Positions 18,941 to 30,556 of a stretch of DNA of 64,000 bases are shown here, piece after piece. Under the pieces are notes generated by a model. The model did no database searches and was not told the origin of the DNA. It worked only from the letters and a program-made list of their open reading frames with translations. The translations under genes and the position numbers were made by a program. Where the stretch lies: positions 1 through 64,000 of the forward strand of contig JAUSJX010000135.1 in NCBI GenBank assembly GCA_030647435.1, in the 5' to 3' direction. The stretch is from Candidatus Rokuibacteriota bacterium (GTDB lineage Bacteria; Methylomirabilota; Methylomirabilia; Rokubacteriales; CSP1-6). Position 1 is the first letter of the stretch; each line of letters starts with the position of its first letter.

Positions 18941-19843
18941 ATGGCTGTCTCTCAGCTCGCGTACCTCGGCATCGGCGTCAGCGACATGAACGCCTGGAAA
19001 ACCTTCGCCACGGACATCCTCGGCATGCAGATCATCGAGCGCGCCGACGACGGCACCGTGTACCTGCGGATGGACGAGAACCACCACCGGATCGCGCTCC
19101 ACCCGAGCGGCGAGGACGACGTCCTCTATATCGGGCTGCAGGCGGCGACCACCGCGTCATTCGAGGAAGCCAAGGCCGCCCTGCGCGCCGCCGGAGTATC
19201 GGTCACGCAGGGCACGCCGGCCGAGATCGCCCACCGCCGGGTCCTCGACTTCGTGAAGTTCGAGACCGGCGACCTGCCCTTCGAGCTTTCCATCGGCCCC
19301 AATACCCGCTGGGACCCGCCCTTCCAGCCGGCGCGCCCCATGTCAGGCTTTAAGACAGGCTCGCTCGGCTTCGGCCACGTCGTCCTGCGCTCCACGGATC
19401 GGGACGAAAGCGCGGGGCTCCTCACGAAGGCGCTCGGCTTCCGGGTCTCCGACTACATCAACACCATGGTCTTCCTGCACTGCAACCCGCGGCACCACTC
19501 GATCGCCTTCCAGCCCAGCATCCCGGACCTGCCCCGGAGCCGCGACAAGAAGTTGTGGCACTTCATGCTCGAGACCAACACGCTGGACGATGTCGGCACT
19601 GCGCTCGACCTGGCGACCCGGGCGGGCGTCCCCGTGGTGTCTTCGCTCGGCCGCCACTCGAACGACCAGATGGTGTCCTTCTACATGTCGACGCCGTCGG
19701 GCTTCGAGGTCGAGTACGGCTGGGGCGGACGGCTGGTGGACGACGCGGTCTGGCAGGTCCAGCGGCACGACCGCGGAACCATCTGGGGCCACAAGGTCCA
19801 GCTCGAGCCGGCGCAGGCCACGCCGACCCCTGCCGCCCGCTAG
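18941..19843 (+). CDS. Two-domain extradiol ring-cleavage dioxygenase (BphC/VOC type)
   Basis: 300-aa vicinal-oxygen-chelate enzyme that probably opens catechol-type rings next to one hydroxyl. The N-terminal non-catalytic domain starts VSQLAYLGIGVSDMNAW; the C-terminal domain carries the Fe(II) triad: His in LGFGHVVLRS, His in KLWHFMLETN and Glu in GFEVEYGWGG. The ATG at 18941 follows AGGGGAGGA and is preferred over an upstream in-frame start. Divergent from the molybdenum hydroxylase at 18808, which would suit a shared aromatic-degradation role (inference). The exact substrate is unknown. Confidence 0.88.
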   Translation: MAVSQLAYLGIGVSDMNAWKTFATDILGMQIIERADDGTVYLRMDENHHRIALHPSGEDDVLYIGLQAATTASFEEAKAALRAAGVSVTQGTPAEIAHRRVLDFVKFETGDLPFELSIGPNTRWDPPFQPARPMSGFKTGSLGFGHVVLRSTDRDESAGLLTKALGFRVSDYINTMVFLHCNPRHHSIAFQPSIPDLPRSRDKKLWHFMLETNTLDDVGTALDLATRAGVPVVSSLGRHSNDQMVSFYMSTPSGFEVEYGWGGRLVDDAVWQVQRHDRGTIWGHKVQLEPAQATPTPAAR

Positions 19844-19865
19844 GCCGCGCGGCTCAGGCACGCGG

Positions 19866-19967
19866 ATCGGGGTCAGGTCTTGCAATCATACATTTCTGAT
19901 CAGAGCCAACCGGGACAAACGACCATCTGTCGAGCCCGAATGTTGGATTGCAAGACCTGACCCCGAT
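19866..19967. repeat. Palindromic element with perfect 22-bp terminal inverted repeats
   Basis: The left arm (19866-19887, containing GGGGTCAGGTCTTGCAATC) and right arm (19946-19967, containing GATTGCAAGACCTGACCCC) are exact reverse complements, enclosing 58 bp without a gene. It sits between the convergent ends of the dioxygenase (19843) and the ThDP subunit (19974). A shorter relative with the same arms lies at 58708-58761 and half-copies lie at 50465 and 51688. I recall arms of this type flanking REP-associated tyrosine transposase genes in related metagenomes; no transposase is inside. Confidence 0.85.
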
Positions 19968-19973
19968 TTGAGG

Positions 19974-20573
19974 CTAGGCGCGCGCGTGAGGCTTCAGGAG
20001 CTTCGCGCGCAGGTCGCTGACCTGCTGCGGAAAGGGCACGCCGCCGCTCGCGGTCATCGGCGTCTGCTCGGACAGGCCGGTGTGGAGCTCCACGAAAACC
20101 GGCCCCTCGGCTTTCAGCAGCTCGGGAAGCCGGCGCTTGAAATCCTCGATATCGTGGATGGCGCACGCCATCCTGTAGCCCGCGCCCTTGGCCATCGCGA
20201 CAAAGTCCACCGTGAGACCCCCAGGGATCCCCTGAGCGCCCGAGGTGTGGTAGACGCCGTTCTTGAACAGGAAGTGCACGAGGTTCCGCGGGGCGGCGCC
20301 CGCCACCGTGGCGAGCGAGCCCAGCTGCATGAGCAGCGAGCCGTCGCCGTCCAGCACCAGGACGCGGCGGTCGGGCTGCGCGAGGGCAAGCCCCAGGCCG
20401 AGCGACGACGCGCCGCCCATGAAGCCGACGCAGGTAACGGAGAGATCGTCGGGGGCGATGGTCCGCCAGGCCGGCGACGTGGTCATGGTCGGCACGCAGA
20501 TCGCGCTTCCCCGCTGGGCATTGATGAGCTGCAGGATCTCCTCGGGTTTCATCGGCTTGACGTCGGGGGCCAT
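19974..20573 (-). CDS. ThDP-dependent decarboxylase, PP-domain (beta) subunit, sulfopyruvate/phosphonopyruvate decarboxylase-like
   Basis: 199-aa protein containing a thiamin-diphosphate pyrophosphate-binding domain. The GDGSLLMQLGSLATVAGA stretch starts the GDG...N motif, completed by LFKNGVYHTSGAQ. It lacks the PYR domain, which the gene immediately upstream (20576-21136) supplies, as in ComD/ComE-type split sulfopyruvate decarboxylases and relatives of phosphonopyruvate decarboxylase. The start is ATG at 20573, two bases after the partner's stop. It ends next to the palindromic element. The substrate is probably a 2-oxo acid; which one is unknown. Confidence 0.8.
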   Translation of the reverse strand: MAPDVKPMKPEEILQLINAQRGSAICVPTMTTSPAWRTIAPDDLSVTCVGFMGGASSLGLGLALAQPDRRVLVLDGDGSLLMQLGSLATVAGAAPRNLVHFLFKNGVYHTSGAQGIPGGLTVDFVAMAKGAGYRMACAIHDIEDFKRRLPELLKAEGPVFVELHTGLSEQTPMTASGGVPFPQQVSDLRAKLLKPHARA

Positions 20574-20575
20574 GG

Positions 20576-21136
20576 CTAGATGGTCTCCAAACCGACCAGC
20601 ACCGCGGCCGGGCCTTTGCGCGCGCGGCTCAGGCGGTAGTACTCGGGGATCAGGTGGACGTCGTCGGGCCCCTCGAGCCGCGCGTGCGGCACGCCGAAGG
20701 TGTCGAGCAGCGGCTCGCAGTAGCGGACCATGGAATGCCGCGACTCGCGCGGCTCCTTGTCCTTCTCGCGGCTCAAGAGGCCGATCATGTAGAAGAGCGG
20801 GATCTGGCCGTCCATGGCCACGCCGCGCAGCGTGTTGACCGAGGCGTAGAGCCCCGCGTGCTGGATCATCAGCACGCACGGCTCGCCGCCGATGTGGAGG
20901 CCGGCCGCGATGGTCGTGGCCTCGTCCTCCGTCGCGCAGGTCAGGACCCGGATCTGCTCTTCCTTGTCGAGGGCGGCCAGCACGGACTTCTGGTGCGTGT
21001 CCGGCACGCTCAGGATCCAGCCGAGGTGGCTGTGCTTCGGCGGCTCGGCGACTTCCGCCGCCAGCGCGGCGCGCGCCTCGCGAAAGGTGTCTTTCAACGT
21101 GTCGATGATCAGTGACGCTGGAATGGATTCGGGCAT
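20576..21136 (-). CDS. ThDP-dependent decarboxylase, PYR-domain (alpha) subunit
   Basis: 186-aa PYR-type domain. The cofactor-activating glutamate lies in CATEDEATTIAAGLHIGG, and the following VLMIQHAGLYASVNTLRG resembles the QNSGLGNAVNPL strand of phosphonopyruvate and sulfopyruvate decarboxylases. The start at 21136 (MPESIPASL) has GGGGAGG upstream and is preferred over an earlier in-frame start that would overlap the promoter region. Functions only together with the downstream PP-domain subunit (inference from the split architecture). Confidence 0.78.
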   Translation of the reverse strand: MPESIPASLIIDTLKDTFREARAALAAEVAEPPKHSHLGWILSVPDTHQKSVLAALDKEEQIRVLTCATEDEATTIAAGLHIGGEPCVLMIQHAGLYASVNTLRGVAMDGQIPLFYMIGLLSREKDKEPRESRHSMVRYCEPLLDTFGVPHARLEGPDDVHLIPEYYRLSRARKGPAAVLVGLETI

Positions 21137-21298
21137 CGCGCCTCCCCGGGGCATTTGGTCCGCATATACTAGCACCGTCAACGCGCTGCTTCGGTCCATA
21201 TCGGAAATCCCGGTTCACGTAGTCATTTCAGACTAGAATCGCCCTCACGGCTCCTCACGCAACGCCGGCCCCGAACTCGGAATTGGAGGTTTCAAACC

Positions 21299-22879
21299 AT
21301 GACACTCCGCACACTCGCCCTCTGTCTGTCCCTGATGATGGTTGTCGGCGTCGCGGGTACCGCGGCGCAAGAAAAGGTCGGCAAGGTCAGTTTCCCGACG
21401 TCATGCAACGCCGAGGTCCAGGCGGAGTTCGACCGCGCCATCGCCGCGCTGCATTCCTTCTACCACCCGGCGTCGCTCAACGCGCTCGCCAGCGTGCTCC
21501 AGAAGGACCCCGGCTGCGCGATGGCCCACTGGGGGATCGCGATGAACGCGCTCGGCAACCCTTTCGGGTGGCCGCCGTCAGCCAAGGGGCTCGCCGACGG
21601 CTGGGCCGCCGTCGAGAAGGCGAAGGCCGCGGGCGCCAAGACCCAGCGCGAGCGCGACTACATCGGCGCACTCGAGGTCTTCTACAAGGACGCGGCGACG
21701 GTTGATCACCGGGCGCGGGCCCTCGCCTACCTCCAGGCGATGGAGCGACTGTCCCAGCGCTATCCCGACGATCGCGAAGCGGCGATCTTCTACGCCCTCG
21801 CCCTGAACGCGACGGCGCTCCCGACCGACAAGACCTACGCGAATCAGCTGAAGGCCGCCTCCATTCTCGAGAAGGTGTTCGCCGAGCAGCCCCAGCACCC
21901 GGGCGTGGCGCACTACCTGATCCACAGCTACGACTACCCGCTGATCGCCGAAAGAGGGCTCAGTGCCGCCCGCCGTTACACCGGCATCGCGCCGGCGGCG
22001 CCGCATGCGCTCCACATGCCCTCTCACATCTTCACGCGGCGGGGCTACTGGCCGGACTCCATCGAGTCGAACCGCGCCTCGGCGGCCGCCGCCCAGGATC
22101 ACTTCAACCAGCTGCACGCCATGGACTACCTGACGTACGCGTATCTGCAGATGGCGCAGGATCAAGCGGCGAAGCGCGTGCTCGACGACATGAACGCGAT
22201 CCAGAAAATAAACCTCGAGCACTTCGTGACCGGCTTCGCCCTGGCGACCATTCCGTCCCGCTATGTGCTCGAGCGCGGCCGCTGGTCGGAGGCCGCGTCG
22301 CTCACGCTCTTCGGGAAGGAGTTCCCGTGGGGACGCTTCCCGCAGTCGGAAGCGCAGCTGGTGTTCGCGCGAGGCCTCGGCGCCGCGCGCAGCGGCAACG
22401 CGGCGGCGGCGCGACAGGATCTCGACCGCCTCCAGGTGCTGCGGGACGCCCTCGTTGCGGCGAAGAACGGCTACTGGGCGGAGCAGGTCGACATCCAGCA
22501 CCGCGTGGTGGCCGCGTGGATCGCACGGGCCGAGGGAAAGAAGGACGATGCGCTCGTGCTCCTGCGCTCGGCTGCCGACCGCGAGGACGCGACCGAGAAG
22601 CACCCGGTCACGCCCGGACCGCTCGTACCCGCGCGCGAGCTCCTGGGCGAGATGCTGCTCGAGTCGAACGAGCCGGCTCAGGCGCTGAAGGAGTTCGAGG
22701 CCTCGATGCGGGTAGAGCCGAACCGCTTCAAGGGGCTCTTCGGCGCGGCTCGCGCGGCCGAGCTGGCAGGCGACCGGACCAAGGCCAGGACGTACTATTC
22801 CCAGATCGTGACACTCGGCGAGAAGGCCGACAGCGAGCGGCCCGAGATCCGGCAGGCGAAGACGTTCCTCGGCAAGTGA
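21299..22879 (+). CDS. Secreted TPR-repeat protein
   Basis: 526-aa protein. A Sec signal peptide (MTLRTLALCLSLMMVVGVAGTAAQ) has cleavage predicted after TAA. The mature part is a helical solenoid of TPR-like repeats, with visible helix pairs such as ASLNALASVLQKDPGCAMAH, AAIFYALALNATALP and FKGLFGAARAAELAGDR. A conserved block HPGVAHYLIHSYDYP and ALHMPSHIFTRRGYW contains many histidines. No enzymatic motif was recognised. Divergent from the ThDP genes with GGAGG before the ATG. A periplasmic scaffold or binding protein is plausible; the function is unknown. Confidence 0.75.
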   Translation: MTLRTLALCLSLMMVVGVAGTAAQEKVGKVSFPTSCNAEVQAEFDRAIAALHSFYHPASLNALASVLQKDPGCAMAHWGIAMNALGNPFGWPPSAKGLADGWAAVEKAKAAGAKTQRERDYIGALEVFYKDAATVDHRARALAYLQAMERLSQRYPDDREAAIFYALALNATALPTDKTYANQLKAASILEKVFAEQPQHPGVAHYLIHSYDYPLIAERGLSAARRYTGIAPAAPHALHMPSHIFTRRGYWPDSIESNRASAAAAQDHFNQLHAMDYLTYAYLQMAQDQAAKRVLDDMNAIQKINLEHFVTGFALATIPSRYVLERGRWSEAASLTLFGKEFPWGRFPQSEAQLVFARGLGAARSGNAAAARQDLDRLQVLRDALVAAKNGYWAEQVDIQHRVVAAWIARAEGKKDDALVLLRSAADREDATEKHPVTPGPLVPARELLGEMLLESNEPAQALKEFEASMRVEPNRFKGLFGAARAAELAGDRTKARTYYSQIVTLGEKADSERPEIRQAKTFLGK

Positions 22880-23061
22880 CCGTTCGGTCGCTGTGACAAG
22901 GGCCGCTGTGGGCCCGCGGTGTCCAAGAACGGGGTCTATGTCAGCTATGCACTCGCAGGCGCTCTGGCACGATCGGCGCCATGGTGGATTGCTTGATCCG
23001 GGTCGTGGGAGAGATCCCGGCTGAGAGGCCTGATGGCCGGGCTGGGCCCCAGATTGTACCG

Positions 23062-23217
23062 ATGACGAGACTCGCCCTTATCCTGGGCGCGCTGTCGGCG
23101 TTCGGGTCGCTGTCCATCGACATGTACCTGCCGAGCTTCCAGGCGATCTCGCGCGATCTCGCGGCGAGCGAAGCGCAGGTGCAGCTCACCCTCGCCGTGC
23201 ATCGCCTGGCGGCTTGA
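23062..23217 (+). pseudogene. Bcr/CflA-type MFS drug transporter, N-terminal stub
   Basis: 52-codon frame translating LALILGALSAFGSLSIDMYL then PSFQAISRDLAASEAQVQLT. This matches the start of Bcr/CflA efflux proteins (G-A-L-S-A-F-G-P-L-S-I-D-M-Y-L-P) through the end of TM1 and the start of TM2. The remaining 350 or so residues are absent: after LAVHRLAA the frame stops and the lipoprotein gene follows. Non-functional remnant. Adjacent upstream sequence 22880-23061 holds no recognisable gene. Confidence 0.65.
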
Positions 23218-23258
23218 CGCCCGGCCCACGCTCGTCTACCGTCGGCGTAGGAGGATCC

Positions 23259-23648
23259 ATGCGCACTCTCGCCATCGCGCTCATCGCCGCCGCCACGCTT
23301 GCGAGCTGCAACACCGTCTCCGGTATGAAGGAGGACAGCCGCCAGACTGCCGACTACACGTACGAGAAGAAGGAAGAGTACCAGCGCGCCCTCGTCACGC
23401 AGAAGCGGGAGCTCGACGTCAAGATCGACGAGCTCAAGGCCAAGGCCGGGCGGGCGAGCGATGCCGTCAAGGCCGAGTTCGCGCGCGACATGGAAGTGCT
23501 CGACCGGCAGAAGGCCGTCCTCGCCCAGAAGACCGAGGCCGTCAAGGCCTCCTCGGCCTCGGCGTGGAACGACGTCAAGGCCGGCGCGAACTCGGCCATG
23601 GACTCCGTCAAGCAGACCTACGAGAAGGCCAGGGCCCGCTTCCAGTAG
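23259..23648 (+). CDS. Small coiled-coil lipoprotein
   Basis: 129-aa protein. The signal peptide MRTLAIALIAAATLASC ends in a lipobox (LASC), so Cys17 would be lipidated. The rest is highly charged and helical with heptad-like spacing (KIDELKAKAGRASDAVKAE), and A/K-rich repeats toward the end. This resembles Lpp/YgdI-type or LEA-like envelope proteins, but no specific family is recognised. The ATG at 23259 follows GGAGGATCC. It lies between the MFS stub and the convergent MaoC gene. Confidence 0.7.
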   Translation: MRTLAIALIAAATLASCNTVSGMKEDSRQTADYTYEKKEEYQRALVTQKRELDVKIDELKAKAGRASDAVKAEFARDMEVLDRQKAVLAQKTEAVKASSASAWNDVKAGANSAMDSVKQTYEKARARFQ

Positions 23649-23654
23649 CCGCCC

Positions 23655-24113
23655 TCAGGTGTACTGGATGCCGAGCACCTCGGCGACCAGCGCCGGCCGC
23701 TCCTGCCCCTCGACCTCCATCACCATCTCGGAGGTGATGCGGACGCCGTTGCCCTCGACGTCTTCCACGTTCTTGATGGTCTGCTTGAGCCGGACCCGCG
23801 AGCCGGCGGGCACGGTGTTGGTGAAGCGGATCTTGTTGGATCCGTAGTTGAGGCCACGGCTCCGCTTCTCCACCTTCAGGAGCTGCGGGACCAGCCGAGG
23901 CAGGAGCGACAGGGTCAGGTAGCCGTGGGCGATCGTCTTGCCGCCGGGCATCTCCTTCTTCGCGCGCTCGACATCCACGTGGATCCACTGGTGGTCGCCC
24001 GTCGCCTCCGCGAACTTGTCGATCATGGGCTGGTCCACGACGATCCACTCGGACGGGCCGAGCGTTTTGCCGATGTGCTGTTTCAGGTCCTTCGGGGTCT
24101 CGACAACGAGCAT
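23655..24113 (-). CDS. MaoC-family (R)-specific enoyl-CoA hydratase-like protein
   Basis: 152-aa hot-dog-fold hydratase. The hydratase-2 motif is present as [18 protein letters not shown], with catalytic D40 and H45, followed by [15 protein letters not shown], the usual GxxIAHG strand. The start is ATG at 24113 with GAGGAG 6 bp upstream; a longer in-frame extension crosses ispG and is rejected. Single-domain enzymes of this kind hydrate trans-2-enoyl-CoA in fatty-acid or PHA metabolism. Divergent from ispG. Confidence 0.88.
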   Translation of the reverse strand: MLVVETPKDLKQHIGKTLGPSEWIVVDQPMIDKFAEATGDHQWIHVDVERAKKEMPGGKTIAHGYLTLSLLPRLVPQLLKVEKRSRGLNYGSNKIRFTNTVPAGSRVRLKQTIKNVEDVEGNGVRITSEMVMEVEGQERPALVAEVLGIQYT

Positions 24114-24215
24114 GGCGTTCTCCTCGATCGGGGTTTGGGTTCTCCGGAGCCCGATTATCCACGATCCCGGGGCGCTCTGGAAGCCCTCGATCCCCATGAT
24201 ATAGTGGGCGCTGAT

Positions 24216-25424
<1,209 letters not shown>

Positions 25425-26355
25425 CAGCACAGCGCTCGCGCCGTCTTTTCGCGAGGCGATAAGGCTGGCCCGCTCCGGCCTTCCCGTCCAGATCGCGGCG
25501 GAGCGGACCTACCAGCGGCGCCCCACCCGCGCGCAGATCGATCGCGCCTTCGCCGCGGGCGCCACGATCTACATGCCGCAGGCCCACCAGGTGCTGCCGC
25601 GCGTGGCGCGTCTCATGGCGGCGCTCCGCGCGACGCTCTTCGGCCCCGGCCGGGAGGAAACCTCCTTTCTCTTCATCGTTAACGGAAAAGGCCGCCAGGG
25701 CATGGGGCTCCACCACGACGGCGAAGTGGACAGCGTGTGGGTGCAGCTCGAAGGGCGGCGCACCGTGACGACGGGACCGCAGGTGCCGCGCGGCACGCGC
25801 GCGGACCTCGACGAGAGGATCATCGGCCGCGGCTGGACCACTCGCCACCTCGAGGCCGGCTCGCTCTTCTACATGCCGCCGCGGACGCCACACCGCGTCC
25901 TCTGCCACGGCCGCTCGCTCGCGCTGTCGCTCACCTGGAAGACGCGCAAGAAGCCGCTCAAAGGCGCCCCCGCTGCGGCAGCGATCACGACATGGGACGT
26001 GGCGGCCGGGCAGGCCGAGCCCATCCCGCGGTTGAGCCGCGATCGCGTCTGGACACAGGTGCCCGTCTTCGCGGGTCCGGTTGATCGGAAGCGCGGCGAC
26101 TTCCCGCTCTGGCTCCCCGGCGGGGTCGTCACGCTTCCCGCCCGAGCCCACGCCCTCGCGAGCCGACTCTCGACCATGCCGTCGCTCCGGCGCGAGGATC
26201 TCGGCCGGGGCGCGCAGGCGCTCCTCGACGCGGGCATCCTCGGCCCGCGCGACCTGCCGCTGCGCGTCGTCCCAAAGAACCCGCGAGCGCTCGACGGCTG
26301 GCGCTTCGCTTGACATCCGCGCGCTCCCGGCCGTAACGTCCTCAACCGCTCCACG

Positions 26356-27563
26356 ATGAGCCCTTCACCGCGCGCTCTCGACGGCATCCTCGTGCTGGAC
26401 GTCGGCAGCTTCCTCGCCGGCCCGTCCGCCGCCACTGTCATGTCCGACTTCGGCGCCGAGGTGATCAAGGTCGAAACGCCCGACGGGGGCGACCCGAACC
26501 GGCGGCTCGGCGAGCTGCCGGGGCTGCCCGTGAGCGAGCACAACTACTCCTGGCTGCTCGACTCGCGCAACAAGAAGAGCCTCGCCGTGGACCTAAGCAA
26601 GCCCGAGGGGCGGGAGGCCTTCCTCAAACTGGCGGCACGCGCCGACGTCCTCGTCACCAACTTCCCTCCGGCCGTCCTCGCGCGACTCCGCCTCACCTAT
26701 GAAGAGCTCAAACCCCTCAACCCAAGGCTCGTCTACGCGCTGGTCACGGGCTACGGGGAAGTCGGCGAAGAGGCCGACAAGCCCGGCTTCGACATCAACG
26801 CCTGGTGGGCGCGCTCCGGGCTGATGGACCTCGTGCACGCCCCGGACGGGCCGCCGGCCCACTCGATGCCGGGCATGGGCGACCACCCGACGGGCATGGT
26901 GCTTTTCGGCGCCGTCATGCTGGCGCTCTACCAGCGCGAGAAGACCGGCCGCGGCGCCAAGGTCTCGACGTCTCTCATGGCGAGCGGCGCCTGGGCCAAC
27001 TCGACGCTCATCCAGGCCTCGCTCTGCGACGCCACGTTCCCGGAGCGGATGCCGCGCGAGCGGTGCCGGAACCCGATCATCAACTTCTACCGCTGCAAGG
27101 ACGACCGCTGGTTCATGCTGACAGTGCTGCGTGCCGAAAAAGGATGGGAGCCCTTCACCCGCGCCATCGAGAGGCCTCTACTCGCCTCCGACCCGCGCTT
27201 CGCCACCTTCGAGTCACGCCAGGCCAATGCCGCGGAGCTCGTCGCCATCCTCGACGGCGTCTTCGCCTCGCGGGACTGGGCCGGGTGGCGCGAGCGCCTC
27301 AAGTCCTACGGCGTCACCTTCGGGCCCATCGCGCGCATCGAGGACATCAAGGACGACCAGCAGATGACCGCGGCCCAGGTGATCGTCCCCATGGCCGAGG
27401 GCCCCTTCCGCACGGTCAGCAACCCGGTCTTCGTGGCGGGCCAGCCAAAAGTCCCGGCAGGCCGCGCGCCCGAGCTGGGCGAGCATACGGACGAGATCCT
27501 CCGTGGCCTTGGCTACGACGCCGCCGGCATCACCCTACTGCGGCGGCTCCGCGTGATCGCGCC

Positions 27564-27567
<4 letters not shown>
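26356..27567 (+). CDS. CaiB/BaiF-type (family III) CoA transferase
   Basis: 403-aa family III CoA transferase moving CoA between carboxylic acids. Landmarks are LDGILVLDVGSFLAGP, GAEVIKVETPDGGD, NKKSLAVDL, and the catalytic aspartate in KPGFDINAWWARSG. Also present are GDHPTGMVLFGAVMLAL and the C-terminal GEHTDEILRGLGY. The TGA overlaps the TTG of the sodium/solute symporter (TTGA), indicating cotranscription. A route for uptake and activation of an organic acid is plausible. The specific acid is unknown. Confidence 0.92.
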
Positions 27568-29356
<1,789 letters not shown>

Positions 29357-29360
<4 letters not shown>

Positions 29361-29397
29361 CATCCGTTCGATAGTTCCATACACTTCAAAATATGAA
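29357..29397 (+). promoter_or_regulatory. ars operon promoter and overlapping operator-like palindrome
   Basis: TTGACA (29357-29362), 17-bp spacer, TACACT (29380-29385): a strong sigma70-type promoter whose start point would fall about 29392, directly at the arsR ATG (29393). The mRNA may be leaderless. TTCA-N5-TGAA (29385-29397) lies over the -10/start region and is a plausible ArsR operator. The -35 box shares bases with the symporter stop. Confidence 0.65.
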
Positions 29398-29701
29398 AAC
29401 GATAGCCCGCCTCCCGCTGGCCCGGTTGGACGCGGACGAAAGCCACGTCGAGGCGTTCAAGGCCCTCGGCCACCTGACCCGTCTCCAAGTATTCTTCTTC
29501 CTGGTCCGTGCCGGGAAGGAAGTCTCGGTCGGCGAGATCCAGGCGGCGGTCGAGATCCCGGGGCCGACCCTGTCGCATCACCTGGACCTGCTCCGGCGGG
29601 CCGGGCTCGTCGAGAGCAGGAAGGAAGAGCGGTACATCTACTATTCCGTGCAGCGGGAGACGGCCACGACGCTGGCGCGCCTGCTGACCGCCTGCTGTTA
29701 A
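29393..29701 (+). CDS. arsR: ArsR/SmtB-family arsenic-responsive repressor
   Basis: 102-aa winged-helix repressor. FKALGHLTRLQVFFFL is the alpha1 signature of the family, PTLSHHLDLLRRAGLVESR is the HTH recognition helix, and KEERYIYYSVQRE is the wing. The C-terminus ends LLTACC, a vicinal cysteine pair suited to As(III) binding in place of the classical ELCVCDL site. It heads arsR-arsM-acr3-arsC and ends 11 bp before arsM. Autoregulation is likely from the palindrome over its own start. Confidence 0.9.
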   Translation: MKTIARLPLARLDADESHVEAFKALGHLTRLQVFFFLVRAGKEVSVGEIQAAVEIPGPTLSHHLDLLRRAGLVESRKEERYIYYSVQRETATTLARLLTACC

Positions 29702-29712
29702 AGGAGAACGCC

Positions 29713-30534
29713 ATGGCAGACCAGGACATCAAGCAGATCGTGAAGGACAAGTACGGCAAGGCGGCGCTCAGGGTCACGACGGGCGGCAGCTCCTGCTGCG
29801 GATCCGCGTCCTCGCGCGGCGAGTGCGATCCGATCACGTCCAACCTCTACTCCGCGACGGAGACGGAAGGGTTGCCCGCCGAGGCTGCGGCCGCCTCGCT
29901 CGGCTGCGGCAATCCCACGGCGCTGGCCGAGCTCAAGCCCGGCGAGAGCGTCCTCGACCTGGGCTCCGGCGGCGGCATCGACGTGCTCCTCTCCGCCAGA
30001 CGAGTCGGGCCGACGGGCAAGGCCTACGGCCTCGACATGACGGACGAGATGCTGGCCCTGGCGCGCGAGAACCAGCGCAAATCAGGAGCCCAGAACGTGG
30101 AGTTCCTCAAGGGCGAGATCGAGCAGATACCGCTCCCGGACAACACGGTGGACGTCATCATCTCCAATTGCGTGATCAACCTCTCGGCCGACAAGGACCG
30201 CGTTCTGGCGGAGGCCTTCCGCGTGCTCAAGCCGGGCGGGCGCTTCGCGGTCTCCGACGTCGTGGTGCGGGGCGAGATACCCGCCGCCATCCGGCGCAGC
30301 GTCGAGCTCTGGATCGGCTGCGTCGCCGGCGCGCTCGAGGAGCAGGAGTACCGCGACAAGCTCGGCAAGGCGGGCTTCGAGGGCATCGACGTCGAGCCGA
30401 CGCGCGTCTACCGGGTGGAGGACGCGCGCGACTTCCTGGCCGGATCGGGGATCGACCCCGACACCATCGCGCCGCAGGTGGACGGCAAGTTCATGAGCGC
30501 CTTCATCCGCGCCCGGAAGCCCGCGGCCCGGTAA
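29713..30534 (+). CDS. arsM: Arsenite S-adenosylmethionine methyltransferase
   Basis: 273-aa SAM methyltransferase that methylates As(III), producing methylarsenicals. SAM motif [28 protein letters not shown]; and the ArsM-conserved cysteines C65 (SLGCGNP), C153 (SNCVINLS) and C203 (IGCVAGAL), plus the vicinal C28-C29 pair near the N-terminus. AAGGAG precedes the ATG, 11 bp after arsR. The cysteine positions match the relay and arsenic-binding cysteines of characterised ArsM enzymes. Confidence 0.95.
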   Translation: MADQDIKQIVKDKYGKAALRVTTGGSSCCGSASSRGECDPITSNLYSATETEGLPAEAAAASLGCGNPTALAELKPGESVLDLGSGGGIDVLLSARRVGPTGKAYGLDMTDEMLALARENQRKSGAQNVEFLKGEIEQIPLPDNTVDVIISNCVINLSADKDRVLAEAFRVLKPGGRFAVSDVVVRGEIPAAIRRSVELWIGCVAGALEEQEYRDKLGKAGFEGIDVEPTRVYRVEDARDFLAGSGIDPDTIAPQVDGKFMSAFIRARKPAAR

Positions 30535-30556
30535 GTCCCACCGGCAGACCAGGCGC

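Noticed and set aside
20574-21218. Long N-terminal extension of the ThDP PP-domain frame
   Set aside because: It overlaps the PYR-domain gene out of frame and has no homology. The ATG at 20573 directly follows that gene's stop.
22880-23061. Gene or RNA in the gap before the MFS stub
   Set aside because: Only short frames without ribosome sites or motifs. No tRNA-like or riboswitch-like fold was recognised.
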